This document shows positions 17,733 to 26,708 of a stretch of 64,000 nt of DNA, one piece after another. The notes under the pieces are model-generated. The model made no database searches, was not told the DNA's origin, and saw nothing but the letters and a program-made list of their open reading frames with translations. Within the stretch, counting starts at the first letter, position 1. Every line of letters begins with the position of its first letter. The position numbers and the translations under genes are program-made. This stretch comes from Leptospira saintgironsiae (GTDB taxonomy: Bacteria; Spirochaetota; Leptospiria; Leptospirales; Leptospiraceae): positions 124,001-188,000 of the forward strand of contig NZ_NPDR01000006.1 of the NCBI RefSeq assembly GCF_002811765.1. Direction: 5' to 3'.

Positions 17733-18480
17733 TCTTTTTCCATTTCTTTTCTTCCTTATGGATACGACTATCTTTTTCCTCTTTAGTTTCTCTATTACAA
17801 TGTTGGGAAGAAGCTCTCCATTCCCAGTCGGCGTTAGTCTTGAGCCATTCTTTATCTATCTGGTATTTTTCCATAAGAGTATCTAATAAACGGACATCGT
17901 CCCAATCATCTGCATTCACAAAATGATTGGATTCTTTCATAAATTCTTTTTTCCAATGAGAAACGAATTTGTCTAGATGATCTTCTTTGAAATCTTCTAA
18001 ACTATCTTCCGAGTTGGCACATTCGTTGATCAGGAATTCCACATGTTTTTTCCTGATCTTGGCTTCTGAAGTTTCAGTAACTCTTTGGTAAGTTACGTAT
18101 ATGGTTCCCAAAATTAAAGTAGTTTCAAAAGCAAATGGAACAGGAGTGATCGCAGCGATTGCAAGAACTCCTCCTAATTTTCTGATAATAGAGCTGCTGT
18201 CTTTTTTGAGTTCTGATTTATATAAGGAAACTTCTTTGATCCTTTCCGTATATTTTTGTTTTTGCGGTGCTATAAATTCAGAATCAAATTTTTCTAAATC
18301 TGCAAATGCGTCTTTGTATTTGGTTTTGAGACTTAGGTCTGTTCTGTATACATTGCCTTCTTCATTCGTGTAAAATAGAGAATATTGATGTTCTCTTGAG
18401 ATCAAAGATTTATCTCCCCTTGGAAATGAAGAACAGGAGTATATGGATAATAAGATTATGATTTGTATTCGTTTCGGCAT
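17680..18480 (-). CDS. Putative lipoprotein of unknown function
   Basis: A 266-residue protein, not recognised. The N-terminus (basic MPKR, hydrophobic IQIIILLSIYS, then Cys16) fits a spirochaetal lipoprotein signal with a loose lipobox. A hydrophobic stretch at about residues 103-130 may be a membrane hairpin. The C-terminal third is highly charged (Glu/Lys-rich, several Trp). Its 3' end overlaps the TPR gene by 53 bp. The start is the first ATG after the divergent promoter region it shares with the lipoprotein at 18641. Confidence 0.65.
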   Translation of the reverse strand: MPKRIQIIILLSIYSCSSFPRGDKSLISREHQYSLFYTNEEGNVYRTDLSLKTKYKDAFADLEKFDSEFIAPQKQKYTERIKEVSLYKSELKKDSSSIIRKLGGVLAIAAITPVPFAFETTLILGTIYVTYQRVTETSEAKIRKKHVEFLINECANSEDSLEDFKEDHLDKFVSHWKKEFMKESNHFVNADDWDDVRLLDTLMEKYQIDKEWLKTNADWEWRASSQHCNRETKEEKDSRIHKEEKKWKKNGSKTENRIGLSEKRGL

Positions 18481-18640
18481 AGGCGTTTCTTTATATCTGA
18501 CCCAGATTCGGAGTCGGACATAGTAAATAAATTTCTATAACCTGTTTTGTTTGTAACCTTTACTTATTTGTATTCGTCCAACTTCGATTTTCGCTGGACA
18601 GAAATTCTTTACAGGGTTTCATAGAAGTGCCGGACATTCT

Positions 18641-19243
18641 ATGAATTCATTCTCTAAATATTCTATTATACTTTTTTTATCTGTTTTTTCATTCCTTATA
18701 TCCTGTTCCGGAGCAGAAAAGAAAAATCCTGAAATTCAGTTACCTTCTTCTGGAGAACAAAGATCTGAAATGCCAGTACTTGTCCAATTCGAAGATGATC
18801 TGGAATATGACGTAAAAACTTTGATGGCAACTTTCGCTACAGGAGTAGAAGGCAAGGACAGAAGGTTAGATAGAGAATACGCTAAGTTTCCAATCTTAGT
18901 CGGAACAGGTGCCAGATCCAAAGAATTGGAATTAGAGGGCACAGTTACCAGAAGAGTTTCTTGGAGCAGATCCGAAAGAAAAGAAGTTCTGATCAGCATC
19001 GAAGGAAACAAACTCACTCATAACTGTGGTCTGGGGATCACTGATAAAACTTTGGCATTATCTGACTCTGGCAAAAAGCCATTTAGATCTGTTCGTTTAT
19101 TTTTCCAAAGTACAGGAGTAAGGGATACTCCTCGCACTGGATTTGCCTGGGTTGTAGGTCTTGGAACATATTTGCTTTATCCATTGATCTATACCGGATT
19201 CGTGGTCGAAAAAATGGATTGTGGATTAGTTATAGAAGGCTAG
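18641..19243 (+). CDS. Putative lipoprotein of unknown function
   Basis: A 200-residue protein with a signal peptide ending in the lipobox LISC (Cys22), so it is probably a membrane-anchored lipoprotein. The mature part is mostly beta/charged; near the end a hydrophobic stretch (TGFAWVVGLGTYLLYPLIYTG) could dip into the membrane. No family recognised. It is divergent from the lipoprotein at 17680-18480 and upstream of a small gene and a holin-like gene on the same strand. Confidence 0.72.
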   Translation: MNSFSKYSIILFLSVFSFLISCSGAEKKNPEIQLPSSGEQRSEMPVLVQFEDDLEYDVKTLMATFATGVEGKDRRLDREYAKFPILVGTGARSKELELEGTVTRRVSWSRSERKEVLISIEGNKLTHNCGLGITDKTLALSDSGKKPFRSVRLFFQSTGVRDTPRTGFAWVVGLGTYLLYPLIYTGFVVEKMDCGLVIEG

Positions 19244-19302
19244 AATAATTTTGCTTTTCTAATTCGTCTAATAGGAAGAATATAACAGAAAGGAAGAAGA
19301 AT

Positions 19303-19491
19303 ATGCCTTACATGGCTGTCGGATCTCGACAAATATTATATTCAGATTCTTCGGCTCCTGCGTTAGTGGGAGACCAGCCCAGAGAAGTAGCTTCCGTATC
19401 GGACAATGCTATAGTGCAACCACAAACACTGGTGGTTCCTCCAGGCGGATTGCCTCCTCATTTGGGACAGTTCCTAGATTCTACAGTTTAA
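19303..19491 (+). CDS. Small hypothetical protein (62 residues)
   Basis: A short frame with a strong ribosome binding site (AAGGAAGAAGA just before ATG) and clear spacing: 59 bp after the lipoprotein gene and 8 bp before the holin-like gene. The product is Pro- and Val-rich (LVVPPGGLPPHLG near the end) with no signal or membrane segment. Function unknown; good RBS and tight neighbours argue that it is real. Confidence 0.6.
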   Translation: MPYMAVGSRQILYSDSSAPALVGDQPREVASVSDNAIVQPQTLVVPPGGLPPHLGQFLDSTV

Positions 19492-19499
19492 GGACATAG

Positions 19500-19901
19500 A
19501 TGTACAGACTTCTTTTTTCCGTTTTACTACAATCCTTGGTAGTAGTATTCGTTTTCCCTCTGATCGATTCTGGATTTCGTGTCAGCAATCATGTCTGGGA
19601 CGTAATAGTAATCGTTCTATTCTTCGGATTTTTAAATTTCGTATTAAGATGGTTTCTGGTCCTTGTCACTTTCGGTGTCGGGTATCTTGTTTATCTTCTG
19701 ACCTTGGGGATTGCTGGCCTTGTGGTGAATGCCATTGTTCTATTCTGGATCGCTAATATATTCCCTGATAAAATATTCGTCCCTGGTTTTTGGGCCGCTT
19801 TCTGGGGAGGAGCAATCCTAACCTTGGCAAACTATGTGGCCAAAAGAGAAAGTAAGGAAGAATATTCCAGATCAGATCGTAAAAAGAAAAAATCCCATTA
19901 G
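19500..19901 (+). CDS. Phage holin family 4-like small membrane protein
   Basis: A 133-residue protein with four predicted membrane segments, a lone FPLIDSGF-like loop and a basic, charged C-terminus (RKKKK). The pattern fits the Phage_holin_4_2 family, chromosomal four-TM proteins of unknown role despite the name. AAGGA precedes the ATG. No lysis or phage genes are near, so a prophage origin is not supported. It sits between a 62-residue gene and cysE. Confidence 0.75.
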   Translation: MYRLLFSVLLQSLVVVFVFPLIDSGFRVSNHVWDVIVIVLFFGFLNFVLRWFLVLVTFGVGYLVYLLTLGIAGLVVNAIVLFWIANIFPDKIFVPGFWAAFWGGAILTLANYVAKRESKEEYSRSDRKKKKSH

Positions 19902-19910
19902 ATTTTCCGA

Positions 19911-20456
19911 ATGATTCGAGAGATCCAGGCAATATTTAAAAACGACCCTGCAGCTAGGGGAATGGAATTTATACTCTATCCGGGATTACATTCCATTCTG
20001 CTGCATAAGTACATTGCATATCCTTTATATAAGATAAGATTAAAATTCCTAGCTCGGTTTATTTCTCAGTTCAATCGTTTTTTGACAGGGATCGAGATTC
20101 ATCCGGGTGCAAAGATCGGCAGCGGATTATTCATTGATCACGGGATGGGAATTGTAATTGGTGGGACTGCAGAGATAGGGGATGATTGTATTTTATTTCA
20201 TGGAGTTACCTTAGGTGGAACAGGGAATCACCAAGGTAAACGTCATCCTACTGTGGGAAACAATGTGCTGATCGGTGCAAGGGCAACAATTTTAGGTCCA
20301 GTGCACGTGGGCAATAATGTGAAGATAGGTGCAGAAGCAGTAGTTATAGATCACGATATCCCTGATAATTGCACTGTTGTGGGTGCTCCCGGTAAAATCG
20401 TACGTTTAAAAGGGAAGAAGGTAAAGATCTCCCTTAAAAAAACTAAAATAGTTTAG
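19911..20456 (+). CDS. cysE: Serine O-acetyltransferase
   Basis: A 181-residue protein that transfers acetyl from acetyl-CoA to L-serine, the committed step of cysteine synthesis. The left-handed beta-helix is evident: [18 protein letters not shown], a HGVTLGGTG catalytic loop with His, [12 protein letters not shown], and VVGAPGKIV at the end. It is a short form with a reduced N-terminal helical domain compared with E. coli CysE (273 residues). It starts 9 bp after the holin-like gene. Its last 4 bp overlap the convergent TetR gene. Confidence 0.92.
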   Translation: MIREIQAIFKNDPAARGMEFILYPGLHSILLHKYIAYPLYKIRLKFLARFISQFNRFLTGIEIHPGAKIGSGLFIDHGMGIVIGGTAEIGDDCILFHGVTLGGTGNHQGKRHPTVGNNVLIGARATILGPVHVGNNVKIGAEAVVIDHDIPDNCTVVGAPGKIVRLKGKKVKISLKKTKIV

Positions 20457-21064
20457 GTTTTTATGATGCTTTTTAATTCAGAAAGCATCTCTTCTTCTAA
20501 TTCATTAAAATATTTAGGATCATGGGTCATCACATAAAATTGTGAATTTCCCTGGAATAATTTCAAAAACAGTTCTGCTTTCTTTCGGGAATCGAAATCT
20601 GCAGGAAGTGTAAGAGCCTTCTTATTCTTTTCAAAATAATTTTCTAAACAAGAGATCCAAGAGCCAAGTACAGTAGAACTTCTCTCTGCGAGATCGGGTT
20701 CGGGTTTATCTAGACTTCCCATAAATCGAGCAAGAGGGCATCCAAAATATTTTCCTGACTTGACCTGCTTTTTCAAAAGTGCCATCCATCTATGCACGAA
20801 CTCTTCTGGAGTTTCGGATCTTTCCATCAGTCTTTCCCAACCAACTTGGAAATCTCTGCCTTGGCGCTCTAAATATTCTTTCCCCAGATCTTCTTTGGTT
20901 TGGAAATATCTATAAAAACTTGCCTTATGAGATTCTGATTCGTCGATCACCTGGTTTATGGAAGTTCCAGCATAACCTTGAGAATACATAAGGCGAACAG
21001 CAGTGGATGCTATCCTTTCGAAAGGACCTTCTGGCTGGCCCAGTTCCGGTTTTCGTTTGCTCAT
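20453..21064 (-). CDS. TetR-family repressor of the adjacent dehydrogenase
   Basis: A 203-residue TetR protein. The HTH is at about residues 15-63 ([30 protein letters not shown]). A Cys-containing motif in the ligand domain ([13 protein letters not shown], about residue 103) resembles the NemR/AcuR-like subgroup that can sense electrophiles. It is divergent from the zinc dehydrogenase, and the 90-bp gap between them carries two identical-core palindromes, so it very likely controls itself and the dehydrogenase. The inducer is unknown; reactive aldehydes or electrophiles are an inference. Confidence 0.9.
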   Translation of the reverse strand: MSKRKPELGQPEGPFERIASTAVRLMYSQGYAGTSINQVIDESESHKASFYRYFQTKEDLGKEYLERQGRDFQVGWERLMERSETPEEFVHRWMALLKKQVKSGKYFGCPLARFMGSLDKPEPDLAERSSTVLGSWISCLENYFEKNKKALTLPADFDSRKKAELFLKLFQGNSQFYVMTHDPKYFNELEEEMLSELKSIIKT

Positions 21065-21081
21065 CGGACTAAAATAAAATG

Positions 21082-21142
21082 ATAGACTAACTGGTCTATT
21101 CTATTTTTATGAGGACGATTGCGGATAGACTGATTGGTCTAT
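21082..21142. promoter_or_regulatory. Twin TetR operators in the divergent intergenic region
   Basis: Two copies of ATAGAC-N6-GTCTAT lie at 21082-21099 and 21125-21142, with centres 43 bp apart (about four helical turns, so on the same DNA face). One sits by the TetR start and the other just before the dehydrogenase Shine-Dalgarno. Each extended copy reads TAGACT..TGGTCTA. Confidence 0.8.
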
Positions 21143-21154
21143 TGGAGGAAAACC

Positions 21155-22177
21155 ATGCAACAATTGCTATTTTCTAAAAGAAATCGGGTAGAATGGGAGG
21201 AAGTCCCGGATCCTAAACTTTCAGGGCCGAACCAGGCACTCGTCCGTCCCTTGGCGGTTGCCAGATGCGATTTGGATCTTCCAATTTTAAGAGGACAAAC
21301 ATTATTCCGCCCTCCTTTTCCTTTGGGCCATGAATTCGTAGGAGAAATTATAGAAACAAGCGAAGAGATATCTTCACTCTTCCCTAAAGGAACTCGTGTT
21401 GCCGTTCCATTCCAAATTTCCTGTGGGCATTGTGCGAATTGTGAAACAGGTCTGACTAAAAGTTGCAGCACTGTTCCTCATACTAGCGCTTATGGAATGG
21501 GGAAAGGTGCAAAAGAATTTGGGGGCGCAATTTCTGAATCTGTTTTGGTTCCTTATGCAAAAGAGATGTTAATTCCTTTTTCAAATAAAACTGATCCTGC
21601 GGCGATCGCAAGTATCAGCGATAATATTGTAGAAGCATGGAAATTAGTAGGGATGCATCTAAAACAAAACAAGAATAGATCGGTCTTAGTGCTCGGAGGT
21701 TTTGCTTCTAGCATTGGATTGTATACTGCGGCTCTTGCAAAACATATGGGTGCCGCGGATCTCGTATACGTGGACACAGATAAAAAACGTTTGGAGATCG
21801 CTGAATCTTATGGAGTGAAAGTTGAGCAGGTGATATCTTACCCTAAAAGTTTCGGTAAGTTTGATATTGTGGCAGATGCAAACGGAACTGCAGAAGGTTG
21901 GGATTGTGGGCTTAGATCTGTTGGAATAGAAGGAGAATTTGGATCCGCTTCTATTTTCTGGACCAATAATGTTCCGATCCCTTATTTAGAATTATATAAT
22001 AATGGAGCTACAATCCGTTTAGGAAGAGTGAGATCTAGGGAATGGATTCCTGAAATTTTGAGATTAGTAGAAGAGGAAGGTTTCGATCCTTCTAAGGTTA
22101 CCACACGTAAAGCATCTTGGTCGGAAGCGGCAGATGCTTTTTTGGAAGAGGAGACTAAGTTGATCGTAGTAAGATAA
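21155..22177 (+). CDS. Zinc-dependent alcohol dehydrogenase-like oxidoreductase
   Basis: A medium-chain dehydrogenase/reductase of 340 residues from the ATG at 21155, chosen because GGAGGA precedes it by five bases; upstream codons are in the operator. The catalytic zinc site is recognisable (Cys in AVARCDLDLP, His/Glu in GHEFVGE), and the structural-zinc loop has CGHCANCETGLTKSC. The Rossmann dinucleotide site is VLVLGGFASSIG. It probably oxidises an alcohol or reduces an aldehyde with NAD(P). It is paired with a divergent TetR gene and ends at a strong hairpin. Confidence 0.88.
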   Translation: MQQLLFSKRNRVEWEEVPDPKLSGPNQALVRPLAVARCDLDLPILRGQTLFRPPFPLGHEFVGEIIETSEEISSLFPKGTRVAVPFQISCGHCANCETGLTKSCSTVPHTSAYGMGKGAKEFGGAISESVLVPYAKEMLIPFSNKTDPAAIASISDNIVEAWKLVGMHLKQNKNRSVLVLGGFASSIGLYTAALAKHMGAADLVYVDTDKKRLEIAESYGVKVEQVISYPKSFGKFDIVADANGTAEGWDCGLRSVGIEGEFGSASIFWTNNVPIPYLELYNNGATIRLGRVRSREWIPEILRLVEEEGFDPSKVTTRKASWSEAADAFLEEETKLIVVR

Positions 22178-22192
22178 AGTACATTGGATTTG

Positions 22193-22214
22193 AAGGACGA
22201 GGAGGCTCGTCCTT
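22193..22214. terminator. Terminator between convergent dehydrogenase and DsbA-like genes
   Basis: 9-bp perfect stem AAGGACGAG / CTCGTCCTT with a 4-nt loop, followed on the plus strand by ATTTTTTT. Confidence 0.85.
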
Positions 22215-22220
22215 ATTTTT

Positions 22221-22919
22221 TTAATACTGCCCTATAGATCTGAAATAATCCCCTAAAAGTGCATCCACCTCTTCAAAGGAAGAATATCCTTTGGTTAAGA
22301 TCCCTCTGTCCAAGCCGTCTGAAAACACCAAACAAGGAAATCCAGTTACACCTAAAATATATCCGTAATTGAAATCGTTTCTGGTTTCTAATAGAGTTTC
22401 TTCCCTATAATACAATTCTTTAAATTCATCTAAAGGAATAGAAAGTTCAGAAGCAATTTCTGCATATGTTTCGAAACTATTTGGGTCCTTTCCTTTAGAA
22501 TGAAAACTTTCAAGTAGCTTCTCTAAAAAAGCAAAAGACAGACTTGGATTGATCCTTTGGGCAGTGATAACTGCTCTTGAGCCTGGCTCAGAATCATATT
22601 TTAAATTTCTATTTTTGAGTATATCGTAGTGGAAACTTCTTTTAGAGACCCTTTCCACTTCCTTCCAGAGGTATTTTAATTTTTCAGTAACATCTTCTGT
22701 GAAGTTTTCAACCTCTGGTCCGTATTTTAATCCACCGAGTACTAATGTGAATTCAATCTTGTCTGAGTATTTTTCTCTGATCTTTTCGAAAATAGGAGAG
22801 AAGCCGTAACACCATGCGCAGATTGGATCGGCTACGTATAGGATGGAATGTTTGGTATCCGGGCGTTTGAATTCTAGGCTCACAGATAACAGAGATAATT
22901 CTTCTTTTATCTTTTCCAA
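22221..22919 (-). CDS. DsbA/FrnE-like thiol oxidoreductase
   Basis: A 232-residue thioredoxin-fold protein with a CAWC active site (Cys34, Cys37) in DPICAWCYGF and a cis-Pro loop (VTGFPCLVF). The helical insertion and lack of a signal peptide match the cytoplasmic DsbA/FrnE-like group (2-hydroxychromene isomerase relatives). The longest start is a TTG only 7 bp after a terminator stem, leaving no room for a Shine-Dalgarno. An in-frame GTG at about residue 13 is an alternative, so the N-terminus is uncertain. Confidence 0.82.
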   Translation of the reverse strand: MEKIKEELSLLSVSLEFKRPDTKHSILYVADPICAWCYGFSPIFEKIREKYSDKIEFTLVLGGLKYGPEVENFTEDVTEKLKYLWKEVERVSKRSFHYDILKNRNLKYDSEPGSRAVITAQRINPSLSFAFLEKLLESFHSKGKDPNSFETYAEIASELSIPLDEFKELYYREETLLETRNDFNYGYILGVTGFPCLVFSDGLDRGILTKGYSSFEEVDALLGDYFRSIGQY

Positions 22920-22925
22920 CTAAAA

Positions 22926-22948
22926 AAGGCGGGAACATGTCCCGCCTT
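22926..22948 (-). terminator. Terminator of the 96-residue membrane protein gene
   Basis: 9-bp perfect stem AAGGCGGGA / TCCCGCCTT with a 5-nt loop, followed on the minus strand by a T run. It ends only 7 bp before the TTG start of the DsbA-like gene. Confidence 0.85.
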
Positions 22949-22976
22949 CCTTTCCTTTTCAATTAGGAGGATTCTT

Positions 22977-23267
22977 TTAGATTTCGTTCGGGTGTTTGAC
23001 GTAGTAGAGCGACAGCCATACTACCCCGAAAAGTACCCCCGCGTAAGCTAGGATCGCAGTTGCGATGTCAATCATAGGAAGAACTGCTGCTATAGGCGTA
23101 ACTTTAGCCGCAGTAATCTTCGTAGCTTCACCAAGAATTAGGAAAAGACTTCCCAATCCGATTAGGTGATAGCGATTCATCGCATCCTTGGATACTCGGG
23201 CAAACCGGGCAAACACAGGAACAGCCAAAAGCGCTAATGCGAAGATGGTCACTGTATCCATGTTCAT
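22977..23267 (-). CDS. Small integral membrane protein, unknown function
   Basis: A 96-residue protein with three hydrophobic segments (about 5-22, 33-50, 60-88) and a short charged C-terminus (YVKHPNEI). No family recognised. The start is well supported by AAGGAGGT before the ATG, and a strong terminator follows, so it is probably expressed as a monocistronic unit. The unusually strong ribosome binding site suggests an abundant product. Confidence 0.72.
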   Translation of the reverse strand: MNMDTVTIFALALLAVPVFARFARVSKDAMNRYHLIGLGSLFLILGEATKITAAKVTPIAAVLPMIDIATAILAYAGVLFGVVWLSLYYVKHPNEI

Positions 23268-23634
23268 ACCTCCTTAAGGTACTAGGTTAGACCGATGAGG
23301 ATGTTCACACATTTCACTTAAGTTGAAAAATTATTTTAAAAAAACATCATGTAATATAACGAGCGATTAATAATAGTGTTAGAGTTATAGTTCTTAAGGG
23401 TTAAATCATATTTTTATTTTATTTATCACGGAAGTGATAGTTTCTATTGAGATGTATTATATTATATTTAGTACATTATGATATTTTAAAGTATTATAAG
23501 TTTTTGATTAAGGGTGGAAGTTCCGTTGTAGCGAATGCTCAGCGCCAGCGGGCCTTCTTCTTTTCATCGAATCGTAATCTAAAGGTAAAATTTTTTTTGG
23601 ACCGGAAAACGTCGGTCCGTATGCTCGAGATTCA
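23268..23634. other. AT-rich intergenic region with a palindrome
   Basis: No gene is supported in these 367 bp between divergent genes. The part from about 23320 to 23510 is very AT-rich and likely holds promoters. It contains a perfect TATCAC-N4-GTGATA palindrome (23424-23439) and, nearer the peptidase gene, a GGACCG / CGGTCC inverted repeat (23599-23604, 23613-23618) without a T run. Confidence 0.5.
23424..23439. promoter_or_regulatory. Putative operator palindrome
   Basis: Perfect 6-4-6 inverted repeat TATCACGGAAGTGATA in the AT-rich divergent region; it may bind a dimeric regulator. The regulator is unknown. Confidence 0.4.
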
Positions 23635-24780
23635 GTGGACGTATTATCCTACTATCTAGAAACCTACGAAGCCTGTCGAAAGGCCTTCTTATCTTACAAA
23701 AAGCAGTTAAAATCCAAGTTTGAACGCTTTGACTATGAATGTCTGGAGATCCCAAAAGATGGAGGGCAACTGGATGTTTATTGTTTAGGAGAAAAGAAAA
23801 AGCCTGCAAAACGTCTAGTAATCATGAGTTCAGGTATCCATGGAGTAGAGGGATTTGCCGGTTCTGCATTCCAACGCAGATGGATTGAGGAATTCCTGCT
23901 GGATGATAAAAGCCCTTATAAACTTCCCAAAAATTCTGACTTTCTCATTTTACATGGGATCAATGCACACGGTTTCAAAAATTTCCTAAGAGTGAACGAA
24001 AGAAACGTAGACTTAAACCGTAACTTCGCTTTAAAAAGAGAGAAACTTCATAAGAAGTTTAAAAACAAAAAATACAGAAAGATCCAAAGTTTCTTAAATC
24101 CGGGTTCTGAGTTCGGTAATTTTTTATTTGAGTATATATTCTTCATTATCCGGTTTTTAGGAGTAGTGATCCGTTTCGGTGCTAAATATGTTTTGGATGC
24201 AGCAGTAAACGGGCAGTATGAATTCCCAAAAGGGATCTATTATGGTGGAAGAAAACCTGAGCCTGTGGTCCGAGTTTTAAGAAAGTATTTTAAAAAAGTT
24301 TTAAAACCATATGACCGTATTTTGATCTTGGACTTCCATACTGGTTATGGAGCAAAGAATGGACTTAGCTTAATGCATAATGCAGAAAGTGGTTCTAGAG
24401 CAGATAAAAATTTAAACAAAGTTTTCGGTGATTTTGGTCTTCTTCTGAATGAAGGAGAAGAGGACTTTTATAGGACTTCCGGTGATTTTACTGATTTTTT
24501 TGGTAAAATTTTAACAAAAGAGAAAGATCTTTTCCCTATTACTGTAGAGTTAGGAACTTTCGGAAATTTGAATGTGATGGGCGCTATACGTGGAAGTTTC
24601 TTAATGATTAGCGAGAATCGTATTCGTTTCCACGGTTCCAAATCCGAAGCAGAAGCGGATAAGGTTCGAGAAGAATTTAAACAAATGTTCTATCCGAACC
24701 GAGAAGATTGGCGACTGGCCGCAATGGATCATGTTTTCGGAATTGTTCCAGAAGCAATCACCAGATTTTCTAAACTGTAA
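23635..24780 (+). CDS. DUF2817 / M14-like zinc peptidase
   Basis: A 381-residue protein of the DUF2817 group, related to M14 carboxypeptidases. The zinc-binding HxxE motif is His69/Glu72 in SGIHGVEGF, a second His lies in ILDFHTGYG, and a likely catalytic Glu in TVELGTFG. A hydrophobic stretch (about 163-182) interrupts the middle. There is no signal peptide. The frame opens with a GTG at 23635, with only weak GAG upstream; no ATG in frame is nearby, so the start is uncertain. Substrate unknown. Confidence 0.82.
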   Translation: MDVLSYYLETYEACRKAFLSYKKQLKSKFERFDYECLEIPKDGGQLDVYCLGEKKKPAKRLVIMSSGIHGVEGFAGSAFQRRWIEEFLLDDKSPYKLPKNSDFLILHGINAHGFKNFLRVNERNVDLNRNFALKREKLHKKFKNKKYRKIQSFLNPGSEFGNFLFEYIFFIIRFLGVVIRFGAKYVLDAAVNGQYEFPKGIYYGGRKPEPVVRVLRKYFKKVLKPYDRILILDFHTGYGAKNGLSLMHNAESGSRADKNLNKVFGDFGLLLNEGEEDFYRTSGDFTDFFGKILTKEKDLFPITVELGTFGNLNVMGAIRGSFLMISENRIRFHGSKSEAEADKVREEFKQMFYPNREDWRLAAMDHVFGIVPEAITRFSKL

Positions 24781-24823
24781 TTCTATGCTGACCGAACCGA
24801 TCGTAAATCTCGCGCGTTAGATC

Positions 24824-26587
24824 TTAAACTCTGTCTACGATCAACAGAGTAACATCGTCTTCAAAATCGGATCTATGGCAATAGGTCCTACATTCTTTGA
24901 TCAAACTTTCTGCGGCCTCCGCTGAATGTGATTGAGAATGATTTCGGACGGCTAAAGTAAGTAAGTCTTCACTATATCTTCTGGTTCTATCAGAGTTGGA
25001 ATGTTCAGTGAGTCCATCTGTGTATAATACCAATCTGTCTTGAGGTTGGAAAGCAGTTACATATTCTTCGAAGAATAGATCCGGGATCACTCCCACTAAT
25101 TTTCCTTTTGTTTCTAGATGTAATGAACTTCCTTCTGATCTTCTATACAGGATTGGTGGATTATGACCTGCGTTAGTATAGGACATTGTATTTGTGCCGG
25201 TATGAATGATCGCATAAAATGCAGTTAGGAAATTCCCAGCTAATTTATTATATAACGCATAGTTCAGAGCAGTGAAAAATTTTGAAGGACTTCCTAATGT
25301 TTCAGGATCGAAAGTGCTCACTACTGTATGAATGACTGTGGCAACAACTGAAGCAGAAAGTCCATGACCCGAAACGTCTGCGATCAAAACTGCACTACGG
25401 TTTTCGTCTAATTTTAGAATATTATAAAAGTCTCCGCCAACATTATCATAAGGAATATGTTGTACTCCGAACTCAAGGCCACCTACATAAGGAAGGCTGG
25501 AAGGAAGTATTTTATGCATCACTTCTCTGGCGCGTTTTAATTCTCTGTCTGTATCCAAAACCTTATGGAATAAATTTGCGTTTTTGATCGTGACACTGAG
25601 TCTATTTGCGATTGCGCCCAACATTTCTAGATCAGCATGAGTGAATGCAAATCCTGAGTATTTGTTGTTTACGCTGATAACTCCTAATAATTCTCCACGG
25701 AAAAGTAGCGGGGCTGAGATAAGAGAGTTTGCTTCAAATTTATATTTTGCACTTTTATCGTATCTTGGATCTTCGTCTAGGTTTTGGATGAGTAAGCTTT
25801 GTTTTTCTTTTGCGACCCAGCCTGAAATTCCTTCTCCGTAAGGGACTTGTATATTATGGATTGCTTCTTCTGGAATTCCTCTGGCTGCAAGTACTCGTAG
25901 TACTTCCAGAGTAGGGTCTGCCAAATAGATGGTTCCTGCTTTTGCTTCTAGAAATTCGAGAACCTTGTCTAAAAGCCAATTCCCTAATTCGTTTATGCTC
26001 TTCTCTGCGACTGTTAATTTTTCGAATTCGTAAAGTAGTCGGAGTTCCAACACCCTCTTTTTCAGAGTTTCGTGAGCCTGAGCATTTTTGATCGCTATTG
26101 CCGCCATTTCGGAAAGTGAATTTAGAACCTCTACATCCGAGGCTTCGAAACTTCTGTTGTCTGATTTGTTCAGAATTTCTAGTGTTCCAATTACCTTGTC
26201 CGCAATGTATAAAGGAACACATGCAAGTGATCTAGTCCTAAATCCGGTTTTTTGGTCTAAGGCCGGATTGAATCTTGGATCAGTGTATGCATCTTCCAGT
26301 ACGATTGCCTTTTTCTCTTTGGCCACCCAACCTGCGATACCCTGTCCAGGTTCTAGCCTTGCATATTTTTGGACTATCTCTCCTTTTTCACCCAAGGCAA
26401 CTTCGCAGTATAAAAATCCATCCTTCTCTTCTAAAAGAAATAGGGAACTTGCTTCTGCTTCCAACAGATCTTTGGAATACAACATGATCAAAGGGAGAAG
26501 TTGGTAAAGGTCCAGGTTAGCATTTAGGATCGTACTCGTGTTCAGTAGACTTTTGTATTTTCTGGCTTCCGAGTCAATGGTGGACAT
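24824..26587 (-). CDS. Tandem-GAF PP2C (RsbU/SpoIIE-type) phosphatase
   Basis: A cytosolic serine phosphatase of 587 residues from the ATG at 26587; the frame extends 13 codons to a TTG at 26626, but neither start has a clear RBS, and the ATG leaves room for a divergent promoter. Order: GAF1, GAF2 (each with a GWVAKEK segment), a linking helix, then PP2C/SpoIIE over the last 220 residues (IADVSGHGLSASVV, YTNAGHNPP, YTDGLTEH, DDVTLLIV). Such enzymes dephosphorylate anti-anti-sigma STAS proteins in partner-switch systems. A STAS protein occurs at 46882, but a direct link is not shown. Confidence 0.9.
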   Translation of the reverse strand: MSTIDSEARKYKSLLNTSTILNANLDLYQLLPLIMLYSKDLLEAEASSLFLLEEKDGFLYCEVALGEKGEIVQKYARLEPGQGIAGWVAKEKKAIVLEDAYTDPRFNPALDQKTGFRTRSLACVPLYIADKVIGTLEILNKSDNRSFEASDVEVLNSLSEMAAIAIKNAQAHETLKKRVLELRLLYEFEKLTVAEKSINELGNWLLDKVLEFLEAKAGTIYLADPTLEVLRVLAARGIPEEAIHNIQVPYGEGISGWVAKEKQSLLIQNLDEDPRYDKSAKYKFEANSLISAPLLFRGELLGVISVNNKYSGFAFTHADLEMLGAIANRLSVTIKNANLFHKVLDTDRELKRAREVMHKILPSSLPYVGGLEFGVQHIPYDNVGGDFYNILKLDENRSAVLIADVSGHGLSASVVATVIHTVVSTFDPETLGSPSKFFTALNYALYNKLAGNFLTAFYAIIHTGTNTMSYTNAGHNPPILYRRSEGSSLHLETKGKLVGVIPDLFFEEYVTAFQPQDRLVLYTDGLTEHSNSDRTRRYSEDLLTLAVRNHSQSHSAEAAESLIKECRTYCHRSDFEDDVTLLIVDRV

Positions 26588-26708
26588 AGATGGGGCAAGA
26601 CTCTCATGGATCGGCGAGTAAGTCAACGGATTGTCGTTTTCTGTCGGAACAAAATGTGAGAAAGGTGTTTTTTTGGAGGAACTCCCACCCTTTTTTTCGG
26701 TCGGATAT

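Noticed and set aside
19500..19901. Prophage remnant
   Set aside because: The holin-like protein is isolated; no integrase, capsid, tail, lysis genes or att-like repeats are seen nearby.
23599..23618. GGACCG/CGGTCC hairpin before the DUF2817 gene as a terminator
   Set aside because: No T run follows the stem on either strand.
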